Assembly: GCA_944385545.1 (NCBI GenBank)
Contig: CALWXQ010000004.1
Coordinates: 1 to 56,367 of the forward strand
Length of the DNA: 56,367 bases
Reading direction: 5' to 3'
Origin: an uncultured Oscillospiraceae bacterium
Lineage (GTDB): Bacteria; Bacillota; Clostridia; Oscillospirales; Oscillospiraceae
Positions within the stretch are counted from its first letter, which is position 1; the number at the start of each line of letters is the position of its first letter. The translations under genes were made by a program, and so were the position numbers. Positions 15,830-23,643 of this stretch are shown in pieces. Under the pieces are notes generated by a model. That model was not told where the DNA came from. It ran no database searches and saw only the letters and a list, made by a program, of their open reading frames with translations.

Positions 15830-16930
15830 TCATTGGCCTCCGTGAAGATATTTGTAGTCCCAGTCCAGATCGAACAGCTTGTTCCCCATTTCCATGGGAC
15901 AGCCGGTGGTCAGATCGTCCGCCAGCTCCTGAAGGGTCTGGGCCGGTTCCAGGCACTCGATGTAAAAATCCGGCAGGGCTTCCTCCCCCAGCCGCAGGCC
16001 CAGAATGGCTCCGGTGATGGCGCCTACAGCGGCGCTGCGTCCGGAGTGGTTCACCGCGGCGATCATGGCGCTGTCAAAATCTCCCCGGCTGACCAGGCAG
16101 GCGTAGATGGCTCCGGCCAGCACCCGGGCGGCGTCGTCACAGTCCAGGCGCTCCATGACCTCCACCTGATTCAGCCCCGGGGATTCGGCATAGGTGATGG
16201 CGTGGCGGACGGCGGTGGCGATGTCGTAGGCCTGGCTGTACTGATGGCCGAACTGCTCCTTCATCACCTCCACCGTCTGAAGCACCAGAGGCTTCAGCGG
16301 GACGGTGGGATGCTCCACCAGGCCGCTGATGATGCAGGCCAGCGCCGCTCCGGAGAGGAAGGCCGTGGGGCTCCCGTGGGTCAGGGCCACCGCCTCCGCT
16401 CCCAGGCGCAGGATCTCTCCCCGGCTGATCCGATCCTTGTCATAAAACAGCCCCACGCCGATGGCGGAGGTAAGGGCGCTGGGACTGCTGAAGTTGTTCA
16501 CCGGCGCTTCCGGCGAGCCCAGCACCTGGCGGCTCAGGGTGTCCAGCATCCGGGTGTCCATGCAGTGGCGGCGGCACAGGTCGCTTCTGCGCAGCAGCCA
16601 GCAGTAGCTCCGGCTGGGACGGCCCCAGGGACGCTGGGAGGCGGCCCATTCCCGGCTGCTCAGCTCAATATACTTGATGAAGGGGGCCATTTTTCCCAAC
16701 ATCTGCCCCCGGGTCAGACCGAACAGCAGGCCGTTGCAGGTAAAGGCGGCCAGCTGGGTGTAGGAGGTGACGTCGGCATAGCCGTTGACCAGGTCATAGC
16801 CCAGCAAGCCGTTGGGGCCGTAGTCCTCCCGGATCTCCTGCCAGCTGCGGCTGTCCACTGTATAACCCATAGCGTCCCCTACAGCCAGGCCCAGAAGGCA
16901 CCCGCGATAGGATGACTGCGACAGCGCCAT
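15830..16930 (-). CDS. ADP-ribosylglycohydrolase homologue lacking metal-binding aspartates
   Basis: All-helical protein of the ADP-ribosylglycohydrolase/DraG family (366 residues). The fold signatures GCLLGLAVGDAMGY (about residues 10-23) and GAITGAILG (about 303-311) are clear. The family's two di-metal motifs are changed: the usual (S/T)DDTQM is here TSYTQL (Ser56, Tyr57), and the usual NHSGDSDxTGA is NHSGRSAAVGA (Arg298, Ala300). Loss of both aspartate pairs makes hydrolysis of ADP-ribose bonds unlikely, so this may be a binding or regulatory pseudoenzyme. The reading frame is otherwise intact. The start at 16930 follows AAGGAGG; an ATG 33 nt earlier lacks a site. A strong promoter precedes it. 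Confidence 0.87.
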   Translation of the reverse strand: MALSQSSYRGCLLGLAVGDAMGYTVDSRSWQEIREDYGPNGLLGYDLVNGYADVTSYTQLAAFTCNGLLFGLTRGQMLGKMAPFIKYIELSSREWAASQRPWGRPSRSYCWLLRRSDLCRRHCMDTRMLDTLSRQVLGSPEAPVNNFSSPSALTSAIGVGLFYDKDRISRGEILRLGAEAVALTHGSPTAFLSGAALACIISGLVEHPTVPLKPLVLQTVEVMKEQFGHQYSQAYDIATAVRHAITYAESPGLNQVEVMERLDCDDAARVLAGAIYACLVSRGDFDSAMIAAVNHSGRSAAVGAITGAILGLRLGEEALPDFYIECLEPAQTLQELADDLTTGCPMEMGNKLFDLDWDYKYLHGGQ

Positions 16931-16966
16931 ATCCGTCCCCTCCTTCCGGTGATGTTTCTCCATTTT

Positions 16967-16995
16967 ATTATAGCCCCGCCATGGGAAAAAGGCAA
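16967..16995 (-). promoter_or_regulatory. promoter of the ADP-ribosylglycohydrolase-like gene
   Basis: Minus strand TTGCCT (16990-16995), 17-bp spacer, TATAAT (16967-16972), 36 bp upstream of the start codon. Confidence 0.75.
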
Positions 16996-17032
16996 GTAAA
17001 ATATCCCTTTCGGAGGCGTGGAGTTTACATAA

Positions 17033-18400
17033 TTAACCAAGCGCCTCCCACAGCAGGGTCAGGGCCTGCTCCAGCTGGGATTCCTGGACACCGGAGTAGT
17101 TCACCACCAGGCAGTGCCGGTCGGCGGAGCTGTCGTGGTAGTATTCGCTCAGGGCCTTCACCCGGACGCCCAGGTCTGCCAGGCGCCCCGTCAGTTCCTG
17201 GTCGGACAGCCGGGTCTGTACCCGCACCAGGAAGTGCAGCCCCGCGTCCTGCTCCAGGATCTCCAATCTGGGGGCCAGGGGCGAAGCTTCCAGCATGGCG
17301 ATGACGGTGTTGCGGCGGTTTTTGTAAAAGCGGCGCATGCGGTTGATGTGCTTTTCGAAGCAGCCCTCCCGCAGGAATCGGGCGAGGGTGTACTGCTCGA
17401 AGCTGGCCACGGTGCAGCTGTAGAATCCCAGATCCCGCTGGAACCGGGCCATAAGCTCCGGGGGCAGCACCATATAGCTGATTCGGATGGAAGGGGCCAG
17501 ACTTTTGGAAAAGGTGTTCATATAGATCACCCGCCCCCGGCTGTCCAGGGAGGCCATGGCGGGCATGGGGCGGGCATGGAAGCGGAACTCGCTGTCGTAA
17601 TCGTCTTCAATGATCCACTTGTCCGTACCGGCCCAGGCCAGCAGCTCCCGGCGGCGATCCAGAGGGGTGACCAGGCCTGTGGGGAAGTGGTGGCTGGGGG
17701 ATATGTGGAGCACCTGGGCCTTCCCCAGGGCGGAGGGGATCACCCCCCGGCTGTCCATGGGGGCGCTGACGCAGCTGACGCCGCCGGCAGCGTAGATCTT
17801 GCGGATCTTGTCATAGCCCGGCTCCTCCACGGCGTAGACCAGATCCCGGCCCAACAGCTGTAGCAGCAGATTATACAGAAAATCCGTGCCCGCGCCGACC
17901 AAAATGTTCTGCGGATCCACCCGCAGGCCCCGGAAGGCCAGCAGGTGCTCTCCGATGGCCTGACGCAGCTCCGGGATGCCCCGGTTGGGCAGGGGCTGCA
18001 GCAGCGTCCGGCCGTAATCCAGCATCACGCCCCGCTGGAGGCGGCTCCATACGGAGAAGGGGAATTGTCCCGTGCCGTTGGCGGTCAGATCCAGCAGCGG
18101 TTCCGGGATGGCTCGGGCCGGGGCGCGGGGCTGGGGAAGCTGGATCCGGGGGCGGCGCTCCACCGCCTCCACAAAGTAGCCCACCTTTTCCCGGGAGCGG
18201 ATGTAGCCCTCCGCCAGAAGCTGGTCATAGGCGGCCTCCACGGTGATCTTGCTTACCTCCAGATTCTGGGCCAAGGCCCGCTTGGAAGGCAGCTTCTCCC
18301 CGGGAGCCAGGGCGCCGCTGAGGATGTCCTCCCGGATGCAGCGGTATAGGGCCTCGTACAGCGGGATCCCCGGCGCCTTTTTCAGATCGTAGGTCAGCAT
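17033..18400 (-). CDS. MocR-type regulator (GntR HTH fused to aminotransferase fold)
   Basis: Transcription factor with an N-terminal GntR winged helix (IPLYEALYRCIREDI, then LPSKRALAQNLEVSKITVEA, about residues 12-60) and a class-I aminotransferase-like effector domain. The PLP lysine is probably in YMNTFSKSLAPSIR near residue 295, and EDDYDSEFR near 270 is typical. Length 455 matches MocR/PdxR proteins, which usually sense PLP, GABA or an amino compound. The start at 18400 follows GGGAGGAAACGCC and overlaps the stop of the thiamine pyrophosphokinase gene by 7 bp, so the two are co-expressed. Its target genes are not evident. Confidence 0.92.
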   Translation of the reverse strand: MLTYDLKKAPGIPLYEALYRCIREDILSGALAPGEKLPSKRALAQNLEVSKITVEAAYDQLLAEGYIRSREKVGYFVEAVERRPRIQLPQPRAPARAIPEPLLDLTANGTGQFPFSVWSRLQRGVMLDYGRTLLQPLPNRGIPELRQAIGEHLLAFRGLRVDPQNILVGAGTDFLYNLLLQLLGRDLVYAVEEPGYDKIRKIYAAGGVSCVSAPMDSRGVIPSALGKAQVLHISPSHHFPTGLVTPLDRRRELLAWAGTDKWIIEDDYDSEFRFHARPMPAMASLDSRGRVIYMNTFSKSLAPSIRISYMVLPPELMARFQRDLGFYSCTVASFEQYTLARFLREGCFEKHINRMRRFYKNRRNTVIAMLEASPLAPRLEILEQDAGLHFLVRVQTRLSDQELTGRLADLGVRVKALSEYYHDSSADRHCLVVNYSGVQESQLEQALTLLWEALG

Positions 18401-19062
18401 GGCGTTTCCTCCCGCCGGGGAAAGCCCGCCTGCCTGTCCCAGATCACCAGCAGGCTGCCCCGGGCCACCCGAATTACCGCTTCCTGCCCGGTGAAGTGGT
18501 TGCTGACCCCCAGGGGGAAGTCGCTGGTCAGCACCCCGTCCTCCAGGGAGTAGCCCAGGCCCCGGATATGGACGCCCCGGGCGTCAGGCCCGATGCAGAA
18601 CAGGGAGATCCCGCCCCGGCAGCCGGAGGGAAAAGTAATGGCGCCGTCCCTGACCACGGTGACCAGGGTATCCCTGCCCACCAGGTAGCCCCAGGCGCCC
18701 CGGGCGCATAGGAACGCCAGGGTCTGGAAATTGGCCACGGTATGATCCAGCCGGGGGCCGTCCAGACTGCCGTAGAGGAGGAACTCCCGATATCCCAGAG
18801 CCAGACCCCGGCGCACCGCCAGCAGGGCGTCGGTATCGTCCTTTTCCACGGGATAAACCAGGGCGCTGTCCGGGGTGTAGCCCAGGGAGTCAAAGTCCCC
18901 CAGGATCTCCCGGGGGACGATCCCCAAGGCCTGGGTATGCCGCAGCCCTCCGTCGGCGGCGATCACATAGTCCCCCGCCTCCAAAGGACGCGCCGGAGCG
19001 TCAAATTCCCCGGCGCAGAAGATTACACACCGATCCAAAGCCCCACCTGCTTTCTTCGTCAT
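18394..19062 (-). CDS. thiN: thiamine pyrophosphokinase
   Basis: Transfers pyrophosphate from ATP to thiamine, giving the cofactor TPP. Seen in 222 residues: CVIFCAGEFD at the start, AADGGLRH near residue 34, ILGDFDSLG near 53, EKDDTDALLAV near 72 and YGSLDGPRLDHTVANF near 97, all family motifs for the active site, plus a C-terminal beta domain ending VSNHFTGQEAVIRV. The ATG at 19062 lies only 10 nt after a TATAAT box, so the message would be nearly leaderless; a TTG at 19038 is an alternative start. The gene overlaps the downstream MocR regulator, unlike the usual rsgA-rpe-thiN order. Confidence 0.92.
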   Translation of the reverse strand: MTKKAGGALDRCVIFCAGEFDAPARPLEAGDYVIAADGGLRHTQALGIVPREILGDFDSLGYTPDSALVYPVEKDDTDALLAVRRGLALGYREFLLYGSLDGPRLDHTVANFQTLAFLCARGAWGYLVGRDTLVTVVRDGAITFPSGCRGGISLFCIGPDARGVHIRGLGYSLEDGVLTSDFPLGVSNHFTGQEAVIRVARGSLLVIWDRQAGFPRREETPC

Positions 19063-19072
19063 TTCTCAGACC

Positions 19073-19078
19073 ATTATA
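19073..19078 (-). promoter_or_regulatory. -10 element of the thiN-mocR operon
   Basis: Minus strand TATAAT 10 nt upstream of the thiN ATG. No good -35 is visible at 16-18 bp (TTTCTC at 17 bp). The predicted transcript would begin within about 4 nt of the start codon. Confidence 0.5.
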
Positions 19079-19114
19079 CCACAGCCCGGGGAAAAGAGAA
19101 AGGCAAAATTAAAC

Positions 19115-19143
19115 CGCGCGCTTCCCAAACCGGGAAGCGCGCG
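19115..19143 (-). terminator. terminator of the ara operon
   Basis: Perfect 12-bp stem CGCGCGCTTCCC/GGGAAGCGCGCG, 8 bp beyond the araD stop codon, followed on the minus strand by GTTTAATTTT. Confidence 0.85.
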
Positions 19144-19150
19144 ATCCGCG

Positions 19151-19846
19151 TTATTTTTGCCCGTAATAGGCGTTGGGGCCGTGCTTGCGCAGAAAGTGCT
19201 TATCCTGGATCCACTGGGGAGCCGGCCCGGCGCTGGGGTTCAGCAGCTCGGTGAAGAAGGCCATTTTGGCCACTTCCTCCAGCACCACGGCGTGATACAC
19301 CGCCTGGGCGGCGTCTTTTCCCCAGGTGAAGGGGCCGTGGTTCCGGCAGACCACCGCCGGAACGAATTTGGGGCGGATGTTCCGGCTGTGGAAGGTTTCC
19401 ACAATGACCTTGCCGGTGTTGGTTTCGTAGTCTTCTTCAATTTCTTCCGGCGTCAGGCTCCGGGCGCAGGGAATGTCCCCGTAGAAATAGTCGGCGTGGG
19501 TGGTGCCGTAGGCGGGGATGTCCCGGCCCGCCTGGGCCCAGGCCACCGCCATGGGGGAATGGGTATGGACAATGCCTCCCATCTCCGGGAAGGCCTTGTA
19601 CAGTTCCAGGTGGGTCTTGGTGTCGGAGGAGGGGTTCAGCTTTCCTTCCACTTTGTTTCCGGCTAAATCCATGACCACCAGATCTTCCGGGCGCAGTTCA
19701 TCGTACTCCACCCCGCTGGGCTTGATGACGAACAGTCCCTTCTCCCGGTCAATGCCGGAGACGTTGCCCCAGGTATAGGTTACCAGACCCCGCCGGGGCA
19801 GCTCCATATTGGCCTGATAAACCGCTTGCTTCAATTCTTCCAGCAT
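19151..19846 (-). CDS. araD: L-ribulose-5-phosphate 4-epimerase
   Basis: Class II aldolase-fold zinc enzyme converting L-ribulose 5-phosphate to D-xylulose 5-phosphate in arabinose catabolism. The 231-residue length is typical; [14 protein letters not shown] near residue 20, [10 protein letters not shown] near 42, [15 protein letters not shown] near 74 and the metal ligands in [12 protein letters not shown] near 95 and [10 protein letters not shown] near 170 are present. AAGGAG precedes the start at 19846 and lies only a few bases past the stop of the araA remnant, so the operon order araB-araA-araD is preserved although araA is broken. Confidence 0.96.
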   Translation of the reverse strand: MLEELKQAVYQANMELPRRGLVTYTWGNVSGIDREKGLFVIKPSGVEYDELRPEDLVVMDLAGNKVEGKLNPSSDTKTHLELYKAFPEMGGIVHTHSPMAVAWAQAGRDIPAYGTTHADYFYGDIPCARSLTPEEIEEDYETNTGKVIVETFHSRNIRPKFVPAVVCRNHGPFTWGKDAAQAVYHAVVLEEVAKMAFFTELLNPSAGPAPQWIQDKHFLRKHGPNAYYGQK

Positions 19847-19856
19847 AACTTTCTCC

Positions 19857-20143
19857 TTATATGCCCTTCAGCTTCCATGCCAGGTCGTTGATCCACATTT
19901 GCTGGGGCGAAGGTATGGCACCAGGTAACGACACCGGCGCAGGTTTCATCGTAGTTGGCCTGCCGAACCACCTGGGTAATCTCGGCGCTGGTCTTGGCGG
20001 TGAGCTTGTATACCAGGGGATAGGGCAGCGCCGGGGCTGAGCTTCTTTGCCATTTCCGCCGCCCGGACGGCCACGGTGTCCAGCACCTTGGGGCCGTACA
20101 GAAACTGAGAGCCGACTACAAACCAGAATTCATATTTGCGCAT
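19857..20143 (-). pseudogene. araA: araA (L-arabinose isomerase) remnant, deleted and frameshifted
   Basis: The first about 100 codons of L-arabinose isomerase can be followed, but not in one frame. From the ATG at 20143 it reads MRKYEFWFVVGSQFLYGPKV and onward through AEMAKKLS. A shift of frame near 20030 continues as LPYPLVYKLTAKTSAEITQV, QANYDETCAGVVTWCHTFAPA; another shift near 19895 leads to [13 protein letters not shown] and a stop at 19857. An intact AraA has about 490 residues, so roughly 390 codons are gone. The final NDLAWKLKG looks more like an AraA C-terminus than the region that should follow HTFAPA, suggesting an internal deletion. The araD ribosome site is intact just after it. 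Confidence 0.88.
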
Positions 20144-20162
20144 TGTTGGTTGCTTGCATCGT

Positions 20163-21710
20163 TCAGATAACTTCCACGGCCTTGCGCTCCACTTCCAGCA
20201 GCTGCCGATAGCTGCGGATATAGGCGTTGAAGCCATCCACATCGACTGGGTCGGGAGGCACGGTGGTTCCCCGGGCATCCCGGAAAACCTTGCCGCTGAG
20301 GAACTGCTCCAGAGATTCCCCGGCTTCGCCGGTGAGCATGTAGGCCGCCAGCAGAGCCATGCCGTAGGGGCCGCCTTCACCGGCGGTCTGCATGCAGGTG
20401 ACAGGGGCGTTGCAGGCGGCGGCCATGTACTTCTGCCCCACCAACGGGGTCTTGAACAGCCCCCCGTGACCGGTGAGGGAGTCGATGGCCACCTGCTCCC
20501 GGGCCAGAATGTCCATGCCGATTTTCAGGGTGGACATGGTGGAGTAGAGCTGGGCGCGGAAGAAGTTCGCCAGGGTGAATTTCGCTTCCGGGGTGCGCAG
20601 CACCACAGGACGGCCCGCGTCCATGTGGGTAACCCCTTCGCCGGCCAGGTAATTGCACACCAGTATGCCGCCGCAGTCGGGATCCCCTTCCAGGGACGTT
20701 TGGTACAGCCGGGTATACAGATCTCCGGTGGTCGGCTCGGCACCGAAAAGCCGGGCCGCCTCCCCCAAAACGCCTACCCAGGCGTTGGTGTCATTGGTGC
20801 AGTTGTTGCAGTGAACCATGGCCACGTCCTTGCCGGTGGGCGTGGTGACCACGTCGATCTCCTCGTGGACAGCCTTCAAAGGACGCTCCAAAACCACCAT
20901 GGAGAAGATGGAGGTGCCCGCGGAGACGTTGCCCGTCCGGGGAGCCACGGCGTTGGTGGCGGTCATGCCGGTGCCTGCGTCGCCTTCCGCCGGAGCGAAG
21001 GGAACGCCGGGAACCAGCAGACCGTCCAGCAGAGCCGCGCCGGCTTCGGTAAGGGCGCCCGCCTGGTCGCCGGCCACCAAAACCTGGGGAAGGATCTCCT
21101 CCAAGGCCCAGGGCAGGCCCCGGGGAGCGATCAGCGCGTTAAATTTCTCCAGCATCCGCTGGTCATAGCACAGGCGTTCCGAGTCAATGGGAAACATGCC
21201 GGAAGCCTCGCCGATGCCCACGGCGTTCACCCCGGTGAGCATGTAATGGACGTAGCCTGCCAGGGTGGTGATGTGGGCGATGTGAGGAACGTGGGCCTCG
21301 CCGTTCAGCACCGCCTGGTACAGGTGGGAAATGCTCCAGCGCTGGGGGATGTTGAAGCCGAACAATTCCGTCAGCTCCGCCGCCGCGGGAGCGGTGATGG
21401 TATTCTGCCAGGTGCGGAAGGGAACTAACAGGTTCCAGTCCTTGTCAAAGGCCAGATAGCCGTGCATCATGGCGGAGACGCCCATGGCGGCGATGGCCTC
21501 CCGGTGCTCCACCGCGGACAGGGCGGCCTTCAGTCCCTTCCAGACCTGGGCCAGATCATACGTCCAGATGCCGTTTTCAAAGCTGCTTTTCCAGGTGTAG
21601 TCCCCGGAAGACACCGGCTGAAAGGCACTGTCAATGGCCACCGCCTTGATCCGGGTAGAGCCAAGCTCAATGCCCAGGACGGTTGCCGGGTTTATCAGGG
21701 TATCCATCAT
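20163..21710 (-). CDS. araB: ribulokinase / FGGY-family carbohydrate kinase
   Basis: FGGY-family sugar kinase of 515 residues, taken as L-ribulokinase from its place between araR and araA-araD. Motifs: TVLGIELGSTRIKAVAID at the N-terminus (phosphate 1 loop), MHGYLAFD near residue 83, TGNVSAGTSIFSM near 258 (ATP-binding), LTGHGGLFKTP near 415 and EGGPYGMALLAAYM near 445. AAAGGAGG lies 8 nt before the ATGATG at 21710. Sequence alone does not separate ribulokinase from xylulokinase. It is intact although the isomerase that would supply its substrate is not. Confidence 0.88.
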   Translation of the reverse strand: MMDTLINPATVLGIELGSTRIKAVAIDSAFQPVSSGDYTWKSSFENGIWTYDLAQVWKGLKAALSAVEHREAIAAMGVSAMMHGYLAFDKDWNLLVPFRTWQNTITAPAAAELTELFGFNIPQRWSISHLYQAVLNGEAHVPHIAHITTLAGYVHYMLTGVNAVGIGEASGMFPIDSERLCYDQRMLEKFNALIAPRGLPWALEEILPQVLVAGDQAGALTEAGAALLDGLLVPGVPFAPAEGDAGTGMTATNAVAPRTGNVSAGTSIFSMVVLERPLKAVHEEIDVVTTPTGKDVAMVHCNNCTNDTNAWVGVLGEAARLFGAEPTTGDLYTRLYQTSLEGDPDCGGILVCNYLAGEGVTHMDAGRPVVLRTPEAKFTLANFFRAQLYSTMSTLKIGMDILAREQVAIDSLTGHGGLFKTPLVGQKYMAAACNAPVTCMQTAGEGGPYGMALLAAYMLTGEAGESLEQFLSGKVFRDARGTTVPPDPVDVDGFNAYIRSYRQLLEVERKAVEVI

Positions 21711-21744
21711 TGGATTGCCTCCTTTGCCTGAAATGGGAAGGTGT

Positions 21745-21831
21745 TCAGCGCTTGGCCTTGTTCTTTCGCGGCAGCACCAGGCTCTGGATCACCAGGAACA
21801 GGCAGCTCATGGCGGCTACGGTGGTGTTGGG
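21745..21831 (-). pseudogene. C-terminal remnant of a membrane transporter gene
   Basis: A 28-codon open tail, PNTTVAAMSCLFLVIQSLVL followed by PRKNKAKR and a stop, reads like the last membrane helix and basic tail of a sugar permease. Directly upstream lies AAAGGAGG, a ribosome site with no plausible start and N-terminus behind it. The simplest reading is an internal deletion that removed the body of a transporter gene at the head of the ara operon. The source gene family cannot be identified from so short a piece. Confidence 0.5.
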
Positions 21832-21910
21832 CCGCCAAGCCTCCTTTGATAACGTTTTTTTCGTGTTTGCGGGGCGGCTTATTGGAACGGCTCCCGCTGC
21901 TTACCAGTAA

Positions 21911-21939
21911 AGTATAACCCTTTTGACCACTGCTGTCAA
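21911..21939 (-). promoter_or_regulatory. promoter of the ara operon
   Basis: Minus strand TTGACA (21934-21939), exactly 17 bp, TATACT (21911-21916). It drives the transporter remnant, araB, the araA remnant and araD. Confidence 0.85.
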
Positions 21940-21981
21940 TAATATGTGCGGAACGATTGCGGATTTCGTGGAAGAACAACA

Positions 21982-22101
21982 ATACAAATTTAAAAAATGA
22001 AAAAGTGAAAACGGGAATTAGGAAATAAACTTAGTTAAAAAATTCATGAAAACCAAAATAATTAACAATGAAAAGAAATTTGCGAAGAATAAAATTTGTA
22101 T
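21982..22101. promoter_or_regulatory. two AraR-like half-sites and AT-rich spacer upstream of the ara operon
   Basis: ATACAAAT (21982-21989) and ATTTGTAT (22094-22101) match the arms of the B. subtilis AraR operator (ATTTGTACGTACAAAT) except for one base. They flank an AT-rich stretch (about 21960-22160) that holds no gene. Together with the sites at 22292 and 22328 they could allow repression by looping. Confidence 0.5.
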
Positions 22102-22291
22102 TTAAAGTAGGGAAGGAGGGGGGTTATTTCTTGCTATTTTATACAAAATTCAGTATGGAACCGGGGAACGGCGGGTATATTTGCTGAAATGACTGTTAAA
22201 AATCGGGAAAGGCCCTGGCTGGCACCAGATTCCTCCCGGGGCGGAAAGGGGAATCCCGCCGGGGAGATTCCTGCGGGGATATGAGAAAAAC

Positions 22292-22335
22292 GTACAAATT
22301 GAAAATAGTACTTGCTTACATGGGGAAATTTGTAC
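22292..22335. promoter_or_regulatory. AraR operators at the araR promoter
   Basis: GTACAAAT (22292-22299) and ATTTGTAC (22328-22335) are exact AraR half-sites in inverse orientation, 36 bp apart. The second fills the end of the spacer and touches the -10 box of the araR promoter, so AraR should repress its own gene. Confidence 0.75.
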
Positions 22336-22341
22336 TATAAT
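22312..22341 (+). promoter_or_regulatory. araR promoter
   Basis: TTGCTT (22312-22317), 18-bp spacer, TATAAT (22336-22341), with an AraR half-site immediately before the -10 box. Confidence 0.8.
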
Positions 22342-22401
22342 AATAGACAGAAAATTGGAGCCTGCCCGGGCCGATTCGCCCGGGGGAATAGGAGAGACGC
22401 C

Positions 22402-23469
22402 ATGATTCCAAAATATCAGGTCATTGCCGACGAGCTGCGGCTGCACATCCACACCGGAAAATATGCCGACGCCCAGATGCTGCCCACGGAATTTGCCATT
22501 GCCCAGGAATACGGGGTCAGCCGCCAGACGGTGCGTCAGGCCCTTTCCCTGCTGGCCCGGGAGGGGATCATTGAAAAGCGCCAGGGCAGCGGCTCTCACA
22601 TCCTGCGCCAGGAACCTGCCGGGGCGGCGCACCGGTCTGTGGCCATCGTCACCACCTATATCAGCGACTATATTTTCCCGGGGATCCTGCGCCATATTGA
22701 GACGGTGTTCTCCCAGCACAACATTGCCCCTCTGCTTTTCGCCACCCAGAATCTGGTGTCCAATGAGCGTAAGGTGCTCAATACGCTGCTGAATATGACC
22801 TCCCTGGACGGCGTCCTGGTGGAAGGCACCAAGACCGCCATGCCCAATCCCAACCTGGATCTGTATCGCAAGCTTATGGACAAGGGGATCCCCCTGGTAT
22901 TCGTTCACGGCAATTACGCGCAGCTCCACGGAGCGCTGTCCGTGCTGGACGACAACGCCGCCGGGGGGCGGATGCTGGTGGAATACCTCCACGGCCGGGG
23001 ACACCGGAAGATCGCCGGGATCTTCAAAAACGACGATATTCAGGGCCACCAGCGCTATGCCGGGTATGCCCAGGCTTTGGGGGATTTGCAGCTTCCCATG
23101 GAGGATCACTACGTCTGCTGGTACAGCACCGGGGAGAAGGATACCCTGTTTGCCCAGGGGCCCGCTCTGGAGCAACTGCGGCGGGCATTGGAGGACTGCA
23201 CCGCGGCGGTGTGCTATAACGATGAGATCGCCAGCCGGTTGGTGACGTATCTGAACAAGCAGGGCATCGCCATTCCTGAGCAGATGGCGGTGGTGAGCTT
23301 TGACAACAGCACCTACAGCGAGCTGTCCGTGCCCCGCATCACCTCCTTGTCCCATGAGCCTTACAACGCCGGACAAGTGGCGGCGGAACTGCTCATGCGG
23401 CTGCTCCAGGGTCAGTCCTGCCAATCCGTCCAGGTGCCCTGGACGCTGATCCAGAAGGAAAGCAGTTGA
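22402..23469 (+). CDS. araR: arabinose operon repressor AraR
   Basis: GntR-family DNA-binding domain (PKYQVIADELRLHIHTGKY, then LPTEFAIAQEYGVSRQTVRQ and GSGSHIL, about residues 3-75) joined to a LacI/periplasmic-binding-type sugar-sensing domain (VAIVTTYISDYIFPGILR near 82; AVVSFDNSTYSELSVPRITS near 297). This architecture and the 355-residue length are those of AraR. The start at 22402 follows AGGAGAG by 5 nt; an upstream in-frame ATG falls inside the promoter. It is divergent from the ara operon, with matching operators on both sides. Confidence 0.93.
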   Translation: MIPKYQVIADELRLHIHTGKYADAQMLPTEFAIAQEYGVSRQTVRQALSLLAREGIIEKRQGSGSHILRQEPAGAAHRSVAIVTTYISDYIFPGILRHIETVFSQHNIAPLLFATQNLVSNERKVLNTLLNMTSLDGVLVEGTKTAMPNPNLDLYRKLMDKGIPLVFVHGNYAQLHGALSVLDDNAAGGRMLVEYLHGRGHRKIAGIFKNDDIQGHQRYAGYAQALGDLQLPMEDHYVCWYSTGEKDTLFAQGPALEQLRRALEDCTAAVCYNDEIASRLVTYLNKQGIAIPEQMAVVSFDNSTYSELSVPRITSLSHEPYNAGQVAAELLMRLLQGQSCQSVQVPWTLIQKESS

Positions 23470-23569
23470 AGCGATGCGGTAGGAATTCTGCGAAGGATCC
23501 GCGGGTCAGCCAGCGGCCGGCGGATACCCCTCAGGGCCTTCCCGGCTAATACCAAAAAGGACAAGACGA

Positions 23570-23598
23570 TTGCCTTTTTTGGGAAAATGTGATATGGT
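23570..23598 (+). promoter_or_regulatory. putative promoter for the membrane protein-MBL pair
   Basis: TTGCCT (23570-23575), 17-bp spacer, TATGGT (23593-23598). A TATAAT at 23603 is also present but badly spaced from this -35. Confidence 0.5.
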
Positions 23599-23643
23599 AG
23601 ATTATAATCCCCACAGGGACGGAAAAAGGAGGAACATGGCGTT

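Noticed and set aside
15696-15830. A BirA operator upstream of bioY
   Set aside because: No palindrome with TTGTTAAC/GTTAACAA-like arms is visible in the 134-bp gap.
18394-19150. A TPP riboswitch for the thiamine pyrophosphokinase gene
   Set aside because: No CUGAGA or THI-box core is present, and the leader is only a few nucleotides long.
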